NCBI GenBank assembly: GCA_964462945.1
Contig: CAYWZW010000102.1
Span: 1 to 14,837, forward strand
Direction of reading: 5' to 3'
Origin: GCA-020343675 sp964462945
GTDB taxonomy: Bacteria; Planctomycetota; Phycisphaerae; Sedimentisphaerales; Anaerobacaceae
Length of the DNA: 14,837 nt
The notes beneath the pieces are model-generated. The model saw only the letters and a list, made by a program, of their open reading frames with translations, had not been told where the DNA came from and did not search any database. A program made the position numbers and the translations under genes. Each line of letters begins with the position of its first letter. Within the stretch, counting starts at the first letter, position 1. Below are positions 7,437-13,318 of the stretch, piece after piece.

Positions 7437-7667
7437 TCAACGCCGAAAGTAATTGATCAGCCACAGAATCAGGGTCAGAACAATCGAGATGAGGATGCAG
7501 CTTGCTATCGGAACATAGACGCGCCAGTTCTTCGAGCCGAACTCCAGATCGCCGGGTAGCCTGAACAGCCCGACCCGGCCCAACAACATCACGATTGCTC
7601 CCAGCAGCACGATGATGATCCCCGCTGCGATAAGCCACTTACCAACTTGTTGCGGCCCAAAATCCAT
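7437..7667 (-). CDS. DUF2905 family small membrane protein
   Basis: The 76-residue product has two hydrophobic segments: about residues 7-25 (GKWLIAAGIIIVLLGAIVMLLG) and 48-72 (VPIASCILISIVLTLILWLI). They are separated by the family motif GRLFRLPGD-like sequence (GLFRLPGDLEFGSKNWRVYVP). This matches the DUF2905 pattern GK-LI-G...RLPGD...F-P, found widely in bacteria without known function. The ATG at 7667 is preceded by AAGGG at a good distance and gives the usual family length. An in-frame ATG at 7721 overlaps the stop of the toxin gene (ATGA) and would add 18 polar residues not typical of the family. It lies between the toxin gene and polX on the same strand, but polX has its own promoter. 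Confidence 0.8.
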   Translation of the reverse strand: MDFGPQQVGKWLIAAGIIIVLLGAIVMLLGRVGLFRLPGDLEFGSKNWRVYVPIASCILISIVLTLILWLINYFRR

Positions 7668-7717
7668 ATTCGCCCTTCTGTTGGAGTACCTCCTGGACCA
7701 CTGGTTTGAATTTGTCG

Positions 7718-8017
7718 TCATTCCATATCTGGAATCCCACGTGCGGCGTGCCATATCCTCAAAATGTGGATTACGCCGCGGTCAGCATCTACTTGGTAGA
7801 TGAGCCGATACGGCTTAAGTATCGCTTCTCGAACAGACTTTTCGGCTTTTTCGGGAACGGCCCGATTGGAAAACGGCAGTTTGGATGCGGTCTCGATTCG
7901 TTGTATGATACGACCGGCGAGTTTGGCTGCTGCATCAGAGTCGTCCAAAGCGATGTATTGAACGATTCCCTTGAGGTCTTCAACTGCTGTGTGCGACCAG
8001 ATTATCTGGAAAGCCAT
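7718..8017 (-). CDS. RelE/ParE-family toxin of a type II toxin-antitoxin pair
   Basis: The 99-residue protein starts MAFQIIWSHTAVEDLKGIVQYIALDD, the usual beta-alpha-alpha opening of the RelE/ParE superfamily, and continues with AKLAGRIIQRIETASKLPF and the core strands ...REAILKPYRLIYQVDADRGVIHILRIWHAAR. The RLIYQV and VIHILRIWHAAR strands are the conserved end of the fold. Known members either cleave ribosome-associated mRNA (RelE) or inhibit gyrase (ParE); sequence alone does not decide which, though the WHAAR ending is common in ParE-like toxins. The start overlaps the antitoxin stop by 16 bp, so translation is coupled. Confidence 0.85.
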   Translation of the reverse strand: MAFQIIWSHTAVEDLKGIVQYIALDDSDAAAKLAGRIIQRIETASKLPFSNRAVPEKAEKSVREAILKPYRLIYQVDADRGVIHILRIWHAARGIPDME

Positions 8018-8187
8018 TTTTTGAGACTTTCTTTCACTTCCTTATGCGGCAGGATCTTGCCGGATTTGATGTCGGCCAAGCCTCTGTCAATGGCCGCGAG
8101 GAAACGGATTCGCTCCTCGATATCAGCCCAAGTGACTGAATCAGGCAGGTCTTGGATAATCTTGATTGCTATCTCTTTGCTGGTCAT
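8002..8187 (-). CDS. Antitoxin partner of the RelE/ParE toxin
   Basis: A 61-residue protein starting MTSKEIAIKIIQDLPDSVTW, with RIRFLAAIDRGLADIKSGKILPHKEV and the ending SLKKWLSR. The GL-DI-SGK-HKEV-L-KWL stretch is the toxin-neutralising tail commonly seen next to RelE/ParE toxins. The start at 8187 is supported by a promoter whose predicted transcription start falls on its first base; a TTG at 8217 would lie within the -35 box and is rejected. No clear DNA-binding N-terminal domain such as a full ribbon-helix-helix can be assigned by eye. Confidence 0.75.
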   Translation of the reverse strand: MTSKEIAIKIIQDLPDSVTWADIEERIRFLAAIDRGLADIKSGKILPHKEVKESLKKWLSR

Positions 8188-8193
8188 ACCATC

Positions 8194-8222
8194 AGTATAT
8201 CCCGTAAATGCCGGCAAGTCAA
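8194..8222 (-). promoter_or_regulatory. Strong sigma70-like promoter giving a leaderless toxin-antitoxin mRNA
   Basis: TTGACT (8217-8222), a 17-bp spacer and TATACT (8194-8199) precede the antitoxin ATG on the minus strand. Six bases separate the -10 box from the ATG, so the predicted +1 is the A of the ATG (8187). Confidence 0.65.
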
Positions 8223-8340
8223 ACTTTATATTGGACTATATGGATCACAATGCCGTATGTTAATATAGAAAACAGGCTGGCTTTAGTTTGCTTGCGGCTG
8301 TATCTTGGCAAATGGCAATTCCAGGAACAGTCCGAAGTGT

Positions 8341-8346
8341 TAGAAT
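8341..8346 (+). promoter_or_regulatory. -10 box giving a near-leaderless DUF72 transcript
   Basis: TAGAAT ends seven bases before ATG at 8354, placing the expected transcription start at about 8353. The -35 region (ATTCCA at 8318) is weak. No Shine-Dalgarno lies between. Confidence 0.4.
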
Positions 8347-8353
8347 ATCTCCT

Positions 8354-9088
8354 ATGAGCAAGGCGGATTGCGATATTCGGATCGGCACGTCCGGATGGTA
8401 TTACGACCACTGGAAGGAACGGTTCTATCCCGCCGATTTACCCAAGAGCAAGTGGTTCGAGCACTATGCCCGGCATTTCGACACCGTCGAAATCAACAAT
8501 ACCTTCTACCACCTTCCGAAAGAGCAGACCTTGCAGCGGTGGCACGAGCTGGCGCCCGAAGGCTTTCTCTACGCCGTCAAGGCCAATCGATACATCACGC
8601 ACATCAAGAAATTGAACGATGCCTCCGAACCGCTGGAGCGATTCTTCGAGAGAGTCAGCCTGCTAAAGAACACGCTCGGCCCGATTCTCTATCAACTGCC
8701 GCCCAGCCTGCACAAAGACCTCGACCTGCTCGAGAGTTTTATCAAGATGCTGCCCAAAAATAAGACGGCCGTCTTCGAATTCCGGCACGAAAGCTGGTAC
8801 GTCGATGAGACCTTCGAGCTGCTCGAAAAATCCGGCGTGGGCTTCTGTATCCACGACATGCCCGGCAAGGAATCGCCCCGCGCCGTCACCGGCGAGGTCA
8901 TCTACATTCGTTTCCACGGTACGACCGGCCGATATACCGGCAACTACCCCAAGTCGGCATTGCAGGATTGGGCCAACTGGCTCAAAGACCAGGCCCAAAA
9001 AGCCCGCGCCATCTACGCCTACTTCAACAACGACGCCCACGGCCACGCCATCAAAAACGCAAAGCAACTCAGAGAACAGTTGAACTGA
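8354..9088 (+). CDS. DUF72 family TIM-barrel protein
   Basis: The 244-residue protein has the DUF72 landmarks: DIRIGTSGWYYDHWKERFYP at the start, FDTVEINNTFYHLP, FLYAVKANRYITHIKKL, LGPILYQLPPSL, AVFEFRHESWY, and YIRFHGTTGRYTGNY with YFNNDAHGHAIKNA near the end. Length is normal for the family, a TIM-barrel group without an established reaction. ATG at 8354 is chosen because SKADCDIRIGTSGWYY follows directly; an upstream in-frame ATG at 8312 would add unrelated residues. It is the only clear plus-strand gene of the window, divergent from the toxin-antitoxin pair and convergent with the ATPase gene. Confidence 0.92.
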   Translation: MSKADCDIRIGTSGWYYDHWKERFYPADLPKSKWFEHYARHFDTVEINNTFYHLPKEQTLQRWHELAPEGFLYAVKANRYITHIKKLNDASEPLERFFERVSLLKNTLGPILYQLPPSLHKDLDLLESFIKMLPKNKTAVFEFRHESWYVDETFELLEKSGVGFCIHDMPGKESPRAVTGEVIYIRFHGTTGRYTGNYPKSALQDWANWLKDQAQKARAIYAYFNNDAHGHAIKNAKQLREQLN

Positions 9089-9091
9089 AAG

Positions 9092-9118
9092 CACGCCCAA
9101 ACACAGTTTGAGCGCACC
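9092..9118 (+). repeat. Hairpin repeat, copy 1, between convergent genes
   Basis: CGCCCAAAC (9094-9102), loop ACA, then GTTTGAGCG (9106-9114): nine pairs with one C-A mismatch. The 27-bp unit matches 21 of 27 bases with 12294-12320. It begins four bases after the DUF72 stop and ends 18 bases before the ATPase stop. There is no T-tract, so it is not a classic intrinsic terminator but may block read-through or degradation. Confidence 0.5.
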
Positions 9119-9136
9119 ACACATCGCTGCAAGTAA

Positions 9137-10885
9137 TCACATGATGCTTTTTGTCACGGTTGTATTAATTTGGTCTGGTCGCACCATCTGGCTAATTCTG
9201 TTGAAAAGTCTGTGCACGTCTTGATGAATTTCTTCTTTACTCATCGCACCCGCCACGACTTCTCGTGTTGCGCTAAGTTCCGCATTACGTTCGCGAAGTT
9301 TGTTGAATAGAGACTTTTCTGAATCGAACAATATCTTCTTGCCGTCGACGACCATAAAAACGTTCGCATCTAAATCAACCCAATTCTTCTTAGGAGGAAG
9401 CGTGAGATTTTCTTCAGAAAAAAACTGATCGACGATTTCGTAGAAAGGCACCAGGAAAAGATTATCATCTGAGCCGAGAACTTGGCGCACAGCCTTTTTC
9501 CACGCATCTGGAACCAGAAGATAGTTTTCTACGTTCTTTCGCGTCCATTCAAATAGAACCTCATTTGCTTCTTCGGGGTGAAAGGCTGTCTTTTCGGTAT
9601 CGTAATCAAATATCATCAAACGTTTTGTGTCTGGGATTATTTGTTGAACGGACCTGAAATGCTTGTCGGCATCTTTTTTCATCTCTTCTTTGTTGCCACC
9701 TCGCATAGGTCGAAAGCACAATTTTCTAACATCAGCTTCAACTCCAAGAGTTCCTCCCCATGTACGCAGGATTCTCTCGTCAGTATCACCCTCGATATAA
9801 ACTATATATGGCAGAGAACGGAGTTGATTGATTTCCAAGTTTGATACGTCTGCCATTGCGCCAAGTATATCAGGTTTTGAGGATTCTCGAATGGGTTCGT
9901 GTTGAAGCAATGAGACCACTCGATTAGCGTCAACACCTTTTATTAGCTCCTCTGCGTGCGTGGCAATAAGGAATTGAATGTTTCGATCTCCCGACATCTT
10001 GCGAAAGTAATCGAGTATCTCACGCTGAAGGTTCACATGAAGGTGGGCATCCGGTTCATCCAAAAGAATGGTTGTTGGCTTGTATCCATAAAGGAATGCC
10101 AGCAAAGTAAGTGTCTGATGGAAACCGCTCCCCCCGGCAATGATGTCATAGTTTCTTTTTTTGTCCTTGTACTCACATTTTATCTGTGTGTCCACACCCT
10201 GCTCATACTTAGGTTTTACGAGTTCGATGCTGAACCATTTTTGCACAACAGAACTAATTTCACGCCAATTCTTTTCTTGTTTCTCCTTGTCTCCTCGTAC
10301 CACAAGGAGCAAAAGGTTCCTCAGAATACTACCTGGTTGTCCTTTGCCCACTTGTTTTCGCAGAATGGAAGTGTCCTTCCATTCTTCTATTGGCTCTAAC
10401 CCGGAGAAGGGTGGCACATAGGCAATCACGGGCAGTGGTCCATCCTTGTCGTATTGACGAAAACCTTCCCAACCCTCAGTAGGTATTGCATACACTGTCT
10501 GTGGGGAGGAGTACCGGAGCTTTACCCCGAACGTCTTATCTTTACCGTCGGAACCGCGCCACGTCACATCAATTTCAATCAAGATATATTCCTGCTTCCT
10601 TTTGCCTTCTCCAAAAGGATATTTCCGCTCTACCTTCTCGGTCCAGAGCAGATTGAACTCTGGAACTGGCAGAGCAGTAAAGTTTGGCAGGATTGCCTGG
10701 ATGCCGCTCTTTCCGTGCCGTTTCGCTCGCCGGAACTCATCAATACAGAATTGCCAGATTGCAAGTGCCTGTAAGATTGTGCTTTTACCTGAATTATTTG
10801 GCCCGACGAGGAGATCAAAGTCTGTAAATGAATAGGCTTGATCCTTAATCCTTTTGAAATTTCTGATAACCATTCTCGTAATCAT
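9137..10885 (-). CDS. Single-chain ABC-type ATPase with C-terminal TOPRIM/DUF4435-like domain (OLD- or PARIS-like, putative defence)
   Basis: This 582-residue protein begins with an SMC/RecF-type ATPase: MVIRNFKRIKD, Walker A GPNNSGKST (28-36), a signature GGSGFHQ (251-257), Walker B TTILLDEPDAHLH (271-283) and the H-loop IATH (307-310). After residue 358 follows a TOPRIM-like fold with YIVYIEGDTDERIL (E365) and LMIFDYDTE (D427, D429), the acidic residues that bind metal in OLD-type nucleases. It is followed by RKNVENYLLVPDAW, resembling the ENYL motif of DUF4435 proteins. The combination resembles OLD nucleases and fused AriA-AriB (PARIS) proteins, both anti-phage. No helicase or methylase partner is adjacent, so it would act alone. 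The gene is visibly AT-richer than its neighbours, consistent with transfer. Motifs are clear; the defence role is inference. Confidence 0.82.
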   Translation of the reverse strand: MITRMVIRNFKRIKDQAYSFTDFDLLVGPNNSGKSTILQALAIWQFCIDEFRRAKRHGKSGIQAILPNFTALPVPEFNLLWTEKVERKYPFGEGKRKQEYILIEIDVTWRGSDGKDKTFGVKLRYSSPQTVYAIPTEGWEGFRQYDKDGPLPVIAYVPPFSGLEPIEEWKDTSILRKQVGKGQPGSILRNLLLLVVRGDKEKQEKNWREISSVVQKWFSIELVKPKYEQGVDTQIKCEYKDKKRNYDIIAGGSGFHQTLTLLAFLYGYKPTTILLDEPDAHLHVNLQREILDYFRKMSGDRNIQFLIATHAEELIKGVDANRVVSLLQHEPIRESSKPDILGAMADVSNLEINQLRSLPYIVYIEGDTDERILRTWGGTLGVEADVRKLCFRPMRGGNKEEMKKDADKHFRSVQQIIPDTKRLMIFDYDTEKTAFHPEEANEVLFEWTRKNVENYLLVPDAWKKAVRQVLGSDDNLFLVPFYEIVDQFFSEENLTLPPKKNWVDLDANVFMVVDGKKILFDSEKSLFNKLRERNAELSATREVVAGAMSKEEIHQDVHRLFNRISQMVRPDQINTTVTKSIM

Positions 10886-10962
10886 AACCTTATCTCTATT
10901 CCATTTCTTGTGCCACTGCCAAGGTTAATGAGGCCACATTCTCAATAGGCTTTCAATCGCAT

Positions 10963-10991
10963 ATTAAAACTTAAACGGGAAAAAAAGTCAA
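10963..10991 (-). promoter_or_regulatory. Sigma70-like promoter of the ATPase-TOPRIM gene
   Basis: TTGACT (10986-10991), a 17-bp spacer and TTTAAT (10963-10968) on the minus strand. The predicted start near 10956 leaves a leader of about 70 nt before the ATG at 10885. The gap 10886-11197 otherwise holds only the radical SAM remnant described below. Confidence 0.5.
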
Positions 10992-11088
10992 TTCTATAGG
11001 TCAAAACAAATGGCTTCGGCACAGCTAATCCATCAGAATGAGATGAGTTCGGGTGCCAAGCGGGCCCTGTTCCGATACTTGTATAGGT

Positions 11089-11165
11089 AAGAACATTTGG
11101 TCCCTTTTTTGATCGCATATTCGCGGATGGATTGGATTTCTTCGGGGTGAATCGACGTACCTCTG
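11089..11165 (-). pseudogene. Decayed 3'-end fragment of a PflX-like radical SAM gene
   Basis: On the minus strand this stretch encodes HPEEIQSIREYAIKKG, closely matching PTVEEIRSVRRYAIEKG at the C-terminus of the intact radical SAM gene (12337-13206). The nucleotide match starts at GAAGAAATCC (11143-11134) and, after allowing a one-base shift, continues through AATGT(T/C)CTT (about 11097-11089), which in the intact gene encodes its last residues. Upstream in this frame there is a stop, no start codon and no cysteine motif, so only a remnant of the end survives. It lies just after the transglutaminase stop. A chance match is unlikely over about 50 bp but cannot be excluded by eye. Confidence 0.45.
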
Positions 11166-11197
11166 TGTTTGAAAGCTGCTATTGAACTGCCGGGATA

Positions 11198-12193
11198 TCA
11201 GCGGGTTTTTGAAGTCAAGGGGGCGAAGTGCTTGAATTCGATGGAGTCAGTGAATTTGATTCTGTCGCCCCAGTAGGTGTAGGCGCCGAAGTTGTAGTTG
11301 CGGAGCACCGCATCGTTGCGGACGTGAGAGAGATAGATATACACCGGCCGCAAATTGCTGAATGCCGTGCCTCGAACCATGACGTTTTCCACGTCACCCG
11401 CCGTCGGGTCAAAGGGGACCCAGCCGTACTCTTGCAGATAGACCTCGGCCCAATTGTGCCTTGATGAAGCAGAATAGAATCCGACCGTATAGCCCGTCGC
11501 GACTCTGGCCGGGATGTTCTTTGCCCTGCACAGAGCGACGAACAGGTCCGAGTACTCGGTGCAATCGCCTTTTCCAAGCTCCAGGGCTTTGGCGGCGCCC
11601 CAGTCCCTTCTGCCCAGGACGGTGTACTCCATGTTGTCAAGGACGTAGTCATATATGTTTTTCACGATGTTTATGTCCGTTTCGCCCTCTACGCCGCCGG
11701 CGATTTCCTGCACCCGGTGGTGATCTTTTTCAATGTATTTTTCGTGCTTTAAAACGTCCCCAAACTGGTCGCTCTCAGCAGCAGCTTTCCTGCGGTTCTT
11801 CCTGGCGGTGAACAGGTCGTATCTGAACAGCTCGGCCTTAATGCTTATTTTGACTTTCTCCTGCCTGCCGGGCTCGTTAAAGACGAACTCGGCGTAGCGG
11901 TTTCCATTCTCGTGGAAAATCCGCGATGGCTTCGGAGAGTAGCTCATGCTGAGAATATTCTGTCTGTCCGGCATGTTTTCTGGAAGTACGACGACAAAGT
12001 CTATCCTGTGAGTCTCTCCCGGCACGGAGAAATCGTAAGACAGGTCGAACTCGACAGTACGGCTTTGAGGAAATGCCCTGTCCAGTATGCGCTGGTGCTC
12101 TCTTGCCTGCTGCGGCACGAAACGGCCCCCGGCTTCTGCCGGCGACGCCGAACCCATCAGCAATGACACCAAAACGAATTTTCGCCACTGCAT
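11198..12193 (-). CDS. Secreted transglutaminase-like (papain-fold) protein
   Basis: The 331-residue product begins with a signal peptide (MQWRKFVLVSLLMGSASPAEAG, cut near residue 21). An N-terminal beta-rich region (about 45-125: VEFDLSYDFSVPGE...VKISIKAELFRYD) precedes the transglutaminase core: IYDYVLDNMEYTV, GKGDCTEYSDLFVALCRAKNIPARVATGY with catalytic C211, RHNWAEVYLQEYGWVPFDPTAGD with H246 and D262. The Cys-His-Asp triad is intact. Bacterial members are thought to act as proteases or peptide-modifying enzymes in the periplasm; substrate unknown. AGGA lies eight bases before the ATG. It follows the radical SAM gene on the same strand but has its own promoter candidate. Confidence 0.92.
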   Translation of the reverse strand: MQWRKFVLVSLLMGSASPAEAGGRFVPQQAREHQRILDRAFPQSRTVEFDLSYDFSVPGETHRIDFVVVLPENMPDRQNILSMSYSPKPSRIFHENGNRYAEFVFNEPGRQEKVKISIKAELFRYDLFTARKNRRKAAAESDQFGDVLKHEKYIEKDHHRVQEIAGGVEGETDINIVKNIYDYVLDNMEYTVLGRRDWGAAKALELGKGDCTEYSDLFVALCRAKNIPARVATGYTVGFYSASSRHNWAEVYLQEYGWVPFDPTAGDVENVMVRGTAFSNLRPVYIYLSHVRNDAVLRNYNFGAYTYWGDRIKFTDSIEFKHFAPLTSKTR

Positions 12194-12245
12194 TCGGTTT
12201 TCCTAACGAGAATGTGAAGCATCGTCTTACTCCGTCGATGCTCCT

Positions 12246-12276
12246 ATTATACTCCATTCTTTCGCAAGAAGTTCAA
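12246..12276 (-). promoter_or_regulatory. Candidate promoter of the transglutaminase gene
   Basis: Perfect TATAAT (12246-12251) on the minus strand, with TTGAAC (12271-12276) at a slightly long 19-bp spacing. Transcription would start near 12239, about 46 nt before the ATG at 12193. Confidence 0.4.
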
Positions 12277-12293
12277 CTCCCGCCAAGGACGCA

Positions 12294-12320
12294 CACGCCC
12301 AAGCAGAGTCTGGGCACGCC
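12294..12320 (-). repeat. Hairpin repeat, copy 2, after the radical SAM gene
   Basis: Related to 9092-9118 (21 of 27 bases identical when both are read on the plus strand, beginning CACGCCCAA). Here GCCCA pairs with TGGGC around the centre; several differences from copy 1 fall at positions that are mismatched in one copy and paired in the other. It lies 16 bases after the radical SAM stop and just before the transglutaminase promoter. Confidence 0.45.
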
Positions 12321-12336
12321 GCCTGTCTGCCTTCGG

Positions 12337-13206
12337 TCAATCAAGGACATTCAGGCCCTTTTCGATTGCGTACCGGCGGACGGACCGGATTTCTTCAACG
12401 GTCGGGCGGCGGTTGACCGCGGGATGCAAAGATGCTTTGTAGCAGGGCCGGTACTGGTCCATGACGTTGATGGTTGTTCTGCGGCTGATGCGCTCGGCCA
12501 GAAAGTCGATGATCTCGAAGCTGCCGGCCAGGTTCTGCGGCAAAACCAGGTGCCTGACCAGGAGTCCGCGTGTGGCTAAGCCTTTATCCGTCTGAAGGTC
12601 GCCCACCTGGCGGTGCATTTCCCGGACGGCTTCGCGGTTTACCTGTGGATAGTCCGGCGCGGCGGAAAGCTCCTCAGCAACGTTGGCGTCCGAGTACTTC
12701 ATATCGGGCATATAAATATCCATGAAACCTTCCAACAGCTTGAGCGTCTCGACCGAATCGTAGCCGCTCGTGTTGTAAACGGTCGGCAGCGTCAGGCCTT
12801 CTTTACGGGCCAACTCAATGGCGGCGGCAATCGCAGGACTCACGTGTGTGGGCGTGACGAAATTGATATTGGAGCAGCCGTAATCCTGTAATTCGAGCAT
12901 GGATTGAGCCAACTGCTCTATCGTTATCTCATGGCCGTGACGATGGTGGCTGATGTCGAAGTTCTGGCAGAAGACGCAGCCCAAATTACAGCCGGCAAAG
13001 AATATCGTGCCCGACCCCCCGCTGCCGACAAGCACGCATTCTTCGCCGAAATGAGGACCTGTTGAGCTTACGACCGGCTTATCCCCGACGCCGCAAAAAC
13101 CGATCTGGCCCTCGCTGCGACGAGCTCTGCACGCACGCGGACAGAGCGTGCAGGGATTCATGGCATCCCACAGCCGCTGCACAGATTGGCTTGGCTGCCC
13201 GCTCAT
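12337..13206 (-). CDS. PflX-type radical SAM protein (pyruvate formate-lyase activating enzyme homologue, COG1313-like)
   Basis: From ATG at 13206 the product is 289 residues. The N-terminus has four cysteines: CTLCPRAC (C19, C22, C26) and GFCGVG (C38), probably an extra metal site. They are followed by the radical SAM motif CNLGCVFCQN (C73, C77, C80), a CX3CX2C cluster. Downstream blocks ELQDYGCSNINFVTPTHVSPAI, LPTVYNTSGYDSVETLKLL, DIYMPDMKYSD, ATRGLLVRHLVLPQN and INVMDQYRPCYKAS...NRRPTVEEI are typical of COG1313. The family forms a 4Fe-4S cluster that cleaves S-adenosylmethionine; the target is unknown, and no glycyl-radical enzyme is adjacent. The ATG lies 11 bases from the assembly gap, so its ribosome site is hidden and an upstream start within the Ns is possible. 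Confidence 0.88.
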   Translation of the reverse strand: MSGQPSQSVQRLWDAMNPCTLCPRACRARRSEGQIGFCGVGDKPVVSSTGPHFGEECVLVGSGGSGTIFFAGCNLGCVFCQNFDISHHRHGHEITIEQLAQSMLELQDYGCSNINFVTPTHVSPAIAAAIELARKEGLTLPTVYNTSGYDSVETLKLLEGFMDIYMPDMKYSDANVAEELSAAPDYPQVNREAVREMHRQVGDLQTDKGLATRGLLVRHLVLPQNLAGSFEIIDFLAERISRRTTINVMDQYRPCYKASLHPAVNRRPTVEEIRSVRRYAIEKGLNVLD

Positions 13207-13216
13207 CGTCGGCCCC

Positions 13217-13316
13217 NNNNNNNNNNNNNNNNNNNNNNNNNNNNNNNNNNNNNNNNNNNNNNNNNNNNNNNNNNNNNNNNNNNNNNNNNNNNNNNNNNNN
13301 NNNNNNNNNNNNNNNN
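13217..13316. other. Assembly gap (100 Ns)
   Basis: Exactly 100 Ns, the conventional length for a scaffold gap of unknown size. It begins 11 bases upstream of the radical SAM ATG and ends two bases after the stop of the next gene, so the true distance, and any gene between them, is unknown. Confidence 0.97.
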
Positions 13317-13318
13317 GG

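Noticed and set aside
8218..8290. Palindromic operator for the toxin-antitoxin pair
   Set aside because: Several short AT-rich near-palindromes (ATAT, TATA) occur around 8225-8245, but none is long or well positioned enough to call.
11020..11165. Intact small gene ending at about 11037
   Set aside because: The frame that encodes the radical SAM-like peptide has a stop upstream and no start codon with a ribosome site, so it was treated as a remnant rather than a live gene.
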